From contig AP019701.1 of the NCBI GenBank assembly GCA_006738865.1, positions 3,902,001 to 3,966,000 of the forward strand: a DNA stretch of 64,000 bases, given 5' to 3'. The position numbers were made by a program, and so were the translations under genes. Below are positions 57,822 to 64,000 of this stretch, piece after piece. The notes beneath the pieces were generated by a model, which saw only the letters and a list, made by a program, of their open reading frames with translations, did no database searches and was not told the DNA's origin. Source of the DNA: Allostella sp. ATCC 35155. Its GTDB lineage: Bacteria; Pseudomonadota; Alphaproteobacteria; ATCC43930; Allostellaceae. Every line of letters begins with the position of its first letter. Positions within the stretch are counted from its first letter, which is position 1.

Positions 57822-59378
57822 TCAGCCGCGGTTCGACATCGCGCCGCCGGGGCCGAGATGGTAGTGCGAGAGCGTTCGGTCCTCGTGGGCCATGCGCCAG
57901 GACAGGAGGCGGCCGGCATAGGCCAGCATCTCGCCCTGGCGGGCCGGGTCGCCGGCGATGTCGGCCAGTTCGCCGGGGTCCTGCTCGAGGTCGAAGAAGA
58001 GCGGCGGCAGGCCGGCGAAATGGACGTACTTGCGGCGGTGGTCGCGATGCACGAGGAGGCCGCAGCGGTCGGGATCGAGCCCGAGCACCTGCTCGAAATG
58101 GCCGCCGCGGACATCGCGGAAGTCGTAGCCCCAGTGGACGCAGTCGCGCCAGTCCGCTGGGGTGCCGCCGGCCAGGAAGGCGCCCAGCCCGCGCCCGTCG
58201 CAGGCGGGCGGCACCGGCAGGCCGATCCAGTCGAGGATGGTGGGCATGACGTCGACGGCCTCGGTAAACGCCTCGACGACGCGGCCGCGGCCGGCATCGG
58301 CGCCGGCCCGGGGGTCGCGCACGATGAGCGGGATGTGGAACGCCGGGTCGTGATAGCCGTCCTTGCCGAGCAGCCAGTGGTCGCCGAGATGCTCCCCATG
58401 GTCGGCCGTCAGCACGATCAGCGTGTCGTCGTAGGCGCCGGACGCCTTGAGATCGGCGATGACCCGGCCGAGAGCGGCGTCGGCCAGGGAAACCAGCCCA
58501 TAGTAGGTGGCGCGCAGCTGGGCCAGCGCGGCCTCGTCCATCCCCGCCATCGGCACCGGCTGGACGACCGGCAGGTTGCCGGCCCATTGCCGCGCGATCT
58601 GGGCCGCGAGCCAGGGATGCTGCCGGCCCTCTGCGTCGCGGTCGGCGGCGCGCACCGCCGCAGGCACGGTCGCGGGATCGACCAGCGCGTCGAACGGCGC
58701 CGGCGCGATGTAGGGCGGGTGCGGGCGGATGAAGGAGAGGTGGAGGAACCAGGGCCGGTCGTGCCGGACCGCCAGCCAGTCGCGGGCGCGGTCGGCGAGG
58801 AAAAAGGTGATCTCGTCCTCCACCGGCATGGCCATCGGCGCCCGCGTCGGCGCCTCGCCGGGGCGGACGCGGGCGGGATCGGGCAGGTAGAGATCGGTCA
58901 GCCGCTCCGGCACCGGGTAGCCCTTGGCGCGCAGCCAGGCCGCCCAGGGCTCGAGCGATTCGGTCAGCAGCAGCTCCGCATCGAAGCCGGGCAGCACCCC
59001 TTCATAGGTCGCCAGCACCGGGTCGGCCGGGTCGAGGCCGCGCGGGTCGGCGCTGGTGTCGGTGTAGCCGAAGAGCGTCGGGGCATAGCCCGCCTTGCGC
59101 GCCTCCTGGCCGAGGGTCGCGTGGCGGCGGTCGAGCGGCGTGCCGTTGCGCAGCGAGCGATGATTGTGGAGATAGAGGCCCGTCATCAGCGACGCGCGCG
59201 CCGGGCCGCAGGGTGCGGCCTGCGTGAAATGGTTGCCGAAGAGGACGCCGTCGGCGGCCAGCGCATCGACGGTCGGCGTCCGGACGCAAGGGTGCCCGAG
59301 CGCGCCGATGCAGTCGGCCCGCCACTGGTCGAAGGTCACCAGCAGCACATTGCCCCGCGGGGCCCGCGATTCCGCCAT
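57822..59378 (-). CDS. phosphonate monoester hydrolase (sulfatase/alkaline phosphatase superfamily)
   Basis: A 518-aa enzyme with the sulfatase maturation signature C57-G-P-A-R61; Cys57 becomes formylglycine and is the nucleophile. Number and context equal those of Rhizobium phosphonate monoester hydrolase as I recall it (AAPCGPARASLMTGLYLHNHRS, PPLFFDLEQDPGELADI, LSWRMAHEDRTLSHY). Metal residues are visible in VTFDQWRAD and LTADHGEHLGDH. It frees phosphonates from their esters, which could supply the phnWAY pathway 2 kb away. ATG 59378 follows AGGAA by 7 nt. An anaerobic or FGE maturase is needed but not in the window. Confidence 0.85.
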   Translation of the reverse strand: MAESRAPRGNVLLVTFDQWRADCIGALGHPCVRTPTVDALAADGVLFGNHFTQAAPCGPARASLMTGLYLHNHRSLRNGTPLDRRHATLGQEARKAGYAPTLFGYTDTSADPRGLDPADPVLATYEGVLPGFDAELLLTESLEPWAAWLRAKGYPVPERLTDLYLPDPARVRPGEAPTRAPMAMPVEDEITFFLADRARDWLAVRHDRPWFLHLSFIRPHPPYIAPAPFDALVDPATVPAAVRAADRDAEGRQHPWLAAQIARQWAGNLPVVQPVPMAGMDEAALAQLRATYYGLVSLADAALGRVIADLKASGAYDDTLIVLTADHGEHLGDHWLLGKDGYHDPAFHIPLIVRDPRAGADAGRGRVVEAFTEAVDVMPTILDWIGLPVPPACDGRGLGAFLAGGTPADWRDCVHWGYDFRDVRGGHFEQVLGLDPDRCGLLVHRDHRRKYVHFAGLPPLFFDLEQDPGELADIAGDPARQGEMLAYAGRLLSWRMAHEDRTLSHYHLGPGGAMSNRG

Positions 59379-59488
59379 GCGATCGTTCCTGCCGTCCCTT
59401 GCCGAAAGCCGCGCAGCGAGTAGCACGGGACGCCCCGCCGTCGTAGTCTGGTTGCGCGATTGCCGCCGCCCCGAGGAGTTGCCGCCCC

Positions 59489-60730
59489 GTGCCTGCCTAT
59501 CTGTTCGAGAACTGCCACCTCTATGACGGCCTCGGCGACACGATGCGCGAGGGCATGCATGTCCTGACCGACGGGACGCGCATCGTCGAAGTGTCCGACC
59601 GGCCGATCAAGACTGCGCAAGCCCACCGCATCAAGGTCGAGGGCCGGACGCTGATGCCGGGCCTGATCGACGCCCATGTCCACATCACCGCGACGGTGAC
59701 CAACCTCGGCACGCTGACCGGGCAGCCGCCCAGCCTGATCGCCGCCGGCTCCGCGCGGATCGCCTACGAGATGCTGATGCGCGGCTTCACGACGGTGCGG
59801 GACGCCGCCGGCGCCGACTGGGGCCATGCCGAGGCGATCGAGACCGGGCTGTTCCACGGGCCCCGCCTCTTCTTCGCCGGCCAGGCGCTGAGCCAGACCG
59901 GTGGCCACGCCGATTTCCGGCCGCGCACCCTCATCGCCGACGGCTGCGCCTGCGGCCAGGCCTTCCCCTCGCTGGGCCGCATCGCCGACGGTCCGACCGA
60001 GGTTCGCCGCGCCGCCCGCGACGAGCTGCGCAAGGGCGCGACCCAGATCAAGATCATGGCCGGCGGCGGCGTCGCCTCGCCGTCCGACCCGATCCAGAAC
60101 ACGCAGTATTCCGCCGAGGAGATGCGGATCATCGTCGAGGAGGCGGAGGCCTGGCACACCTACGTCATGGCCCACGCCTATACCGGACAGGCGATCCGCC
60201 GCGCCGTCACCGCGGGCATCCGCACCATCGAACACGGCAACCTGATCGACGAGGAGGCCGCCCGCCTGATGGCCGAGAAGAAGGCCTTCCTGGTCCCGAC
60301 GCTCGCCACCTACGACGCGCTCGGGCGCTATGGCCGCGAACTCGGCTTCCCCGAGGTCAGCCTGGCGAAGCTGACCGAGGTGCAGGCCGCCGGCCTGCGC
60401 TCGATCGAGATCGCCAAGGCGGCCGGCGTTGCGATCGGGCATGGCAGCGACCTGCTCGGCGCCATGCACGTCCACCAGCTGTCGGAGTTCTCGATCCGCA
60501 AGGAAGTGCTGTCGCCGGCCGAACTGCTGGCCTCCGCGACGCGCATCAACGCCGAAATCCTGATGAAGCCGAAGGAGTTGGGCTGCGTCGCCCCCGGCGC
60601 CCTGGCCGACCTGCTGGTCGTCGATGGCGACCCACTGGCCGACATCGGCGTCCTGACCCAGCCCGAGAAGCGCCTGCTGATGGTCATGAAGGCGGGCACC
60701 ATCTACAAGGATACGCCCTCTCTCCACTGA
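59489..60730 (+). CDS. metal-dependent amidohydrolase (dipeptidase-like)
   Basis: A 413-aa TIM-barrel hydrolase with the binuclear-metal motif set: HVH in IDAHVHITATV, Lys in QIKIMAGGG (probably carboxylated), His in VMAHAY, His in TIEHGN and Asp in IGHGSDLLG. It resembles Xaa-Pro/Xaa-Arg dipeptidases of the imidazolonepropionase-like group; the substrate is unknown. GTG 59489 with GAGGAG 10 nt upstream is the start. It diverges from the phosphonate monoester hydrolase, sharing a 110-bp region with a GTAGCAC -10-like box. Confidence 0.85.
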   Translation: MPAYLFENCHLYDGLGDTMREGMHVLTDGTRIVEVSDRPIKTAQAHRIKVEGRTLMPGLIDAHVHITATVTNLGTLTGQPPSLIAAGSARIAYEMLMRGFTTVRDAAGADWGHAEAIETGLFHGPRLFFAGQALSQTGGHADFRPRTLIADGCACGQAFPSLGRIADGPTEVRRAARDELRKGATQIKIMAGGGVASPSDPIQNTQYSAEEMRIIVEEAEAWHTYVMAHAYTGQAIRRAVTAGIRTIEHGNLIDEEAARLMAEKKAFLVPTLATYDALGRYGRELGFPEVSLAKLTEVQAAGLRSIEIAKAAGVAIGHGSDLLGAMHVHQLSEFSIRKEVLSPAELLASATRINAEILMKPKELGCVAPGALADLLVVDGDPLADIGVLTQPEKRLLMVMKAGTIYKDTPSLH

Positions 60731-60823
60731 GGTTCTTGCGCATATCAATGCGTTGGGCGACATTGCTCATCCAATCTGAGCAATTCGGGGTCGATTGTGG
60801 GGGTGTCGGAGGATCTGCAGGGA

Positions 60824-61465
60824 ATGGCGCGGCGCTGGTGCCGGCTCGCCACGGCGCTGGCGTTGGCCGGGCTGGTGGGGGCCTGCGGCAGTTCCGCGCC
60901 CGACCGGCCCCGGGCGGTTCGTGCCCCCTCGCCGCCGCCGGTCGCCGGCGAGATCTGCCTGCAGGAGCTGGCCGCCCGCGGCGTGATCTTCAAGGCGCTG
61001 CCCCAGACCGTCTCGTCCGGCAGGTGCACGCTCGTGAACGGGGTCCGCCTCGAGGGCATGTCGGCCGCCCTGAACCGGCCGGTCACGCTGGGCTGCCCGA
61101 CCGCGCGCGTGGTCGACCGCTGGATGGAAGAGGTGGTCCAGCCGGCGGCCCGCCGCCACCTGCGGAGCCGCGTCAGCGTCGTTCACCAGGCCGGCGGCTA
61201 TGTCTGCCGCAACTCCCGCAACGGCCGGCTCAGCGAGCATGCGCGGGGTCGGGCGATCGACATCTGGGGCTTCGTCCTCGCCGACGGCTCGAAGGCCCTC
61301 GTCCGCGACCATTGGCGCGGTGCAGGCGCCCGCAGCCGCTTCCTGCAGGAGGTCGGACAGAAGTCCTGCAACCTGTTCCATGTCGTGCTGGGGCCGGGGG
61401 CCGATGCGGACCACCATGACCATCTCCACCTCGATCTCGGCGAGTGGAAGCTCTGTCAGGTCTAG
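60824..61465 (+). CDS. extensin-like family lipoprotein
   Basis: A 213-aa exported protein; the lipobox is LVGAC, giving a lipidated Cys after about 20 residues. The extensin-like C-terminal domain (VVHQAGGYVCRNSRNGRLSEHARGRAIDIWGF to HHDHLHLD) has the His/Asp pattern of D-Ala-D-Ala carboxypeptidase-fold proteins, suggesting a cell-envelope role. ATG 60824 gives a proper signal peptide and has GGAGGA 10 nt before it; GTG 60797 would spoil the signal. Confidence 0.82.
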   Translation: MARRWCRLATALALAGLVGACGSSAPDRPRAVRAPSPPPVAGEICLQELAARGVIFKALPQTVSSGRCTLVNGVRLEGMSAALNRPVTLGCPTARVVDRWMEEVVQPAARRHLRSRVSVVHQAGGYVCRNSRNGRLSEHARGRAIDIWGFVLADGSKALVRDHWRGAGARSRFLQEVGQKSCNLFHVVLGPGADADHHDHLHLDLGEWKLCQV

Positions 61466-61486
61466 GCGGTACCGCGGAAAGAGTGA

Positions 61487-61519
61487 CCCCGCCGGACCAG
61501 GAGGCTGAGACCGGCGGGG
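61487..61519. terminator. hairpin after the extensin-like gene
   Basis: Perfect 9-bp arms (CCCCGCCGG and CCGGCGGGG) with a 15-nt loop, between converging genes. No T tract. Confidence 0.4.
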
Positions 61520-61646
61520 CCGAGATCTGACGCGTCTGGGGGGCAAAGCACGTCAGCTCTGACACGGAAGATGGGGGATTCCCGGCCGCGATTCCATGGG
61601 TGGCGCATGAAATCGTCGTAACCTCCCAGGAATGGCCGCGGCCGCG

Positions 61647-62636
61647 CTACTTGCGCCGGGATTGCGCTTCCTCGGCCGGCGGACGCGGCAGCACCACCGT
61701 CTCCGACGTCGTGCCCGACATCTTCTGGCCGGTCTCCTGGGCGACGCGGCCGATCGGCCAGAGCGCCGGCCCGGTCGGCTCGAGCAGGACGTAGCTGCGG
61801 CCATTCACGACGATCTTGGCCTCGTCGCCCGCCGACGGGATGTCGACCGCCAGCAGCGCGTGCTCCGGCGGCAGCACCATCGCGATCGAGCGGTCCGGCA
61901 ACAGCGACATCAGGATGGCCGCCAGCGCCGCCGACTTGACGTCGCAATCGCCGCGGTTGAGGTCGAAGAACGCAGCCGGCATGACGAAGCCGCCCTGGCT
62001 GCGCCGGTCCGGCACGGCATAGGGGACCGACTGCACGAAGGCCAGCGCCAGCGCGATCCGCTCGCGCTCATCCTCGGTCTGCGCGGCGATCGCGTCGGCC
62101 ACCGGCTTCAGATCGGCGACCGCACGCGGCACGATGCGCGCAAAGTCGGGCCGCACCTCGATTCCGCTGGCGTCGCGTACGTTGAAGAAGGCGGCGTAGG
62201 TCTCCGAGGTGGCGCTTTCGGCCCGCCGCTCGACCTCGGCCTCGACGGCCGGGGTCGCCCGGTTGGGCGGCAGCTTGACCTCGTAATGCACCGACAGGCT
62301 GCCCTTGCTGCGCTCGACCGTGACCTCGATCGTGCCGCCCAGCGGGCGCACATAGGCCTCGATCGACTGCGCCACGCGACGCTTCAGGGAATTCGCCACT
62401 TCCGGGCTGTCGATCGGCCGATACTCGCGATGCCCGCGCACGACCGCCTTCTCCGGCAGTCGGAAGCGCAAGGTCTGCTCTCGGCCATCGGCATCGTAGA
62501 AGCGATAGCTGTACTCGATCGCCCCCTTGTCGAGCTGGCGCGCGAAGCCGAGCTGCTTCGCATCCGCTCCGGACGCGCTCAGCAACAGGGCGGCGATCAG
62601 TACCGGGGCGGCAATGCCCCGGGGACGAACCGGCAT
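61647..62636 (-). CDS. secreted transglutaminase-fold protein
   Basis: A 329-aa protein with signal peptide (about 1-26, ending SGADA) and a C-terminal transglutaminase-like domain. The probable catalytic Cys is in LNRGDCDVKSAALAAIL and the His in LPPEHALLAVD. The N-terminal 150 residues are of unknown fold (GAIEYSYRFYDADGREQTLRFRLPE). Such proteins are usually peptidases or act in envelope processes. GAGGA precedes ATG 62636. It is divergent from the PLP-enzyme gene. Confidence 0.72.
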   Translation of the reverse strand: MPVRPRGIAAPVLIAALLLSASGADAKQLGFARQLDKGAIEYSYRFYDADGREQTLRFRLPEKAVVRGHREYRPIDSPEVANSLKRRVAQSIEAYVRPLGGTIEVTVERSKGSLSVHYEVKLPPNRATPAVEAEVERRAESATSETYAAFFNVRDASGIEVRPDFARIVPRAVADLKPVADAIAAQTEDERERIALALAFVQSVPYAVPDRRSQGGFVMPAAFFDLNRGDCDVKSAALAAILMSLLPDRSIAMVLPPEHALLAVDIPSAGDEAKIVVNGRSYVLLEPTGPALWPIGRVAQETGQKMSGTTSETVVLPRPPAEEAQSRRK

Positions 62637-62787
62637 TCCAATCCTCGTCGATGGCGGCCGGACGGCACGATAGCCGAGGCCGACGGCGTTTGGAACGCCT
62701 GTCGTCCCTTCGGCGGGACTGCGGTAAGGTCGGGCTCCGCCCGATGCCGTCCCAGGCACCCCGTTCCGCCCCACCCGGACAGGTCCG

Positions 62788-63798
62788 ATGCAGCTTTCCC
62801 GATTCCCCCGCCTCCGCTTCGCCCATCTGCCGACGCCGCTCGAGCGGCTCGACCGCCTCAGCCGGCTCCTCGACGGCCCCACCATCTGGATCAAGCGCGA
62901 CGACTGCACCGGCCTCGGGCTCGGCGGCAACAAGACGCGCAAGCTCGAGTACCTGATGGCCGACGCGCTGGCCCAGGGTGCGGACACGGTGCTGACCGTG
63001 GGCGCGGTACAGTCGAACCATGCACGCCAGACCGCGGCCGCGGCCGCCCGCCTCGGCCTCGCCTGCCACCTCGTGCTGGAGGCGCGGATCGGCGACGCCG
63101 ACCAGGCCTATACCCAGAACGGCAACATCCTGCTCGACCGCCTGCTCGGCGCACGGCTGCACGAATATCCGTCCGGCACCGACATGGCCGACGCCATGGC
63201 GGAGGTCGCCGATCAGGTGCGCCGGGCGGGCGGCCGCCCCTACGCCATCCCCGGTGGCGGCTCGAACCCGGTCGGCGCGCTTGGCTACGTCAATTTCGCG
63301 CTGGAACTGATGGCCCAGGCGACCGAGCAGGGCGTCGCCTTCGACCATCTGATCCACGCGACCGGCAGTTCCGGCACCCAGGCCGGCATCGTCGTCGGAC
63401 TGGAAGGGCTGCGCGCGGGCATCCCGGTCACCGGCATCACCGTGCGCCGGGAGCGTGCCGACCAGGAGGAGCAGGTGATGGCGCTGGTCGAGGCGACCGC
63501 CGACCATGTCGGCCTCAAGGGTGCGGTCGCGCGCAGCGCGGTGGTCGCCAACTCCGACTATGTCGGCCCCGGCTACGGCAAGCCGACGCCGGGGATGCTG
63601 GCGGCGCTGCGGACGCTGGCCCGCGAGGAGGGCATCCTGCTCGACCCGGTCTACTCCGGGAAGGCGATGGACGGTCTGATCGATCTGGTCCGCCGCGGCA
63701 CCTTCCGGCGCGGCCAGAACATCCTCTTCGTCCATACCGGCGGGCAGCCGGCGCTCTTCGCCTACCAGCCGACGCTCGACCGGGCGATCAACGAATGA
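62788..63798 (+). CDS. D-cysteine desulfhydrase / L-cysteate sulfo-lyase family PLP enzyme
   Basis: A 336-aa fold type II PLP enzyme. The cofactor Lys lies in GLGLGGNKTRKLEYL, the substrate-binding motif is VQSNHARQTAA, and the PLP-phosphate loop is HATGSSGTQAGI. This family splits D-cysteine to pyruvate, sulfide and ammonia, or L-cysteate to pyruvate, sulfite and ammonia; the two are hard to tell apart by eye. ACC deaminase is a related third option. Its stop overlaps the next start. Confidence 0.85.
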   Translation: MQLSRFPRLRFAHLPTPLERLDRLSRLLDGPTIWIKRDDCTGLGLGGNKTRKLEYLMADALAQGADTVLTVGAVQSNHARQTAAAAARLGLACHLVLEARIGDADQAYTQNGNILLDRLLGARLHEYPSGTDMADAMAEVADQVRRAGGRPYAIPGGGSNPVGALGYVNFALELMAQATEQGVAFDHLIHATGSSGTQAGIVVGLEGLRAGIPVTGITVRRERADQEEQVMALVEATADHVGLKGAVARSAVVANSDYVGPGYGKPTPGMLAALRTLAREEGILLDPVYSGKAMDGLIDLVRRGTFRRGQNILFVHTGGQPALFAYQPTLDRAINE

Positions 63799-63824
63799 GC
63801 GCCGGGCAACGAATGAGCGCCGAG
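63789..63824 (+). repeat. 18-bp tandem duplication over the gene junction
   Basis: CAACGAATGAGCGCCGGG at 63789-63806 is repeated at 63807-63824 with one mismatch. It duplicates the overlap of stop and start codons, adding an extra in-frame ATG to the next gene. Confidence 0.85.
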
Positions 63825-64000
63825 GGGATGAGCATGCCGGCCGCCGCGGCAGCTGTGCCGGACGCCCGCGGCGCCAACCTGTGGCGGGCCGACCCGACGC
63901 TGCGCCAGCTCCTGGCGCTGCACCTGCCCGGGCCGCTTGCGGCCCATCTCGCCCCCCATCTCGACCGGCTGGGCGGGCTCGCCGGCGACGCGCTCGACGC
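63795..64000 (+). CDS. probable acyl-CoA dehydrogenase, N-terminal part, cut by window end
   Basis: An open frame runs from ATG 63795 to the window edge. After a variable start (several Met codons; the one at 63834 is a good candidate) it reads NLWRADPTLRQLLAL then LAPHLDRLGGLAGDALD, which resembles the N terminus of acyl-CoA dehydrogenases of the AidB/isovaleryl type as I remember them. Only 68 residues are visible and no catalytic part, so the call is tentative. Confidence 0.5.
   Translation, partial: MSAGQRMSAEGMSMPAAAAAVPDARGANLWRADPTLRQLLALHLPGPLAAHLAPHLDRLGGLAGDALD

Overview
This is GC-rich bacterial DNA, densely packed, with the gene content of a soil or water Alphaproteobacterium. 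A Rhodospirillales/Acetobacterales-type genome is my best guess: a TRAP transporter beside an SMP-30 lactonase, several family 5 substrate-binding proteins, a phosphonoacetate-type phosphonate pathway, and frequent ATGA/GTGA gene overlaps. The genus is not established from sequence alone. No rRNA, tRNA, integrase, transposase or CRISPR array was seen.

Layout. 0.2-2.2 kb: bacterioferritin and its [2Fe-2S] partner ferredoxin, facing each other, then an ATP-grasp-like protein. 2.2-13.7 kb: four adenylate-forming (acyl-CoA-synthetase-like) paralogues in tandem on the minus strand, then an aldehyde dehydrogenase, a methyltransferase, a nitroreductase, a dihaem cytochrome c and a fifth, divergent adenylate-forming gene. 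13.7-19.3 kb: a TetR-controlled unit (shikimate-dehydrogenase-like enzyme; SMP-30 lactonase plus complete TRAP transporter) with two matching operators. 19.3-32.1 kb: a minus-strand block read V-U-T-S, then a ThDP enzyme, a large hybrid sensor kinase and a small secreted protein. V, U and S are ATP-grasp proteins of the cyanophycin-synthetase type whose C-terminal Mur-ligase half is cut short and has lost its P-loop. T is a shrunken relative without the metal-binding Glu and Asn. This is the strongest candidate for an undescribed system in the window.

32.3-49.8 kb: three tandem dipeptide-type substrate-binding proteins, an RND efflux pair, a fourth binding protein, a C45/penicillin-acyltransferase-like Ntn hydrolase, then DppB, DppC and a fused DppD-DppF ATPase and a beta-lactamase-fold serine hydrolase. 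Four paralogous binding proteins appear to share one permease. A 28-bp perfect inverted repeat closes this block. 50.0-59.4 kb: RidA, a DJ-1/isonitrile-hydratase-like protein and a LysR regulator divergent from phnW-phnA-phnY, the complete route from 2-aminoethylphosphonate to acetate plus phosphate. A frameshifted glutathione transferase and a baeRF-type protein follow, then a phosphonate monoester hydrolase that probably feeds the same pathway. 59.5-64 kb: an amidohydrolase, an extensin-like lipoprotein, a secreted transglutaminase-fold protein, a D-cysteine desulfhydrase/L-cysteate sulfo-lyase type PLP enzyme, and the start of a probable acyl-CoA dehydrogenase cut by the window edge.

Functions come from motifs and remembered family sequences. 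No database search was run.
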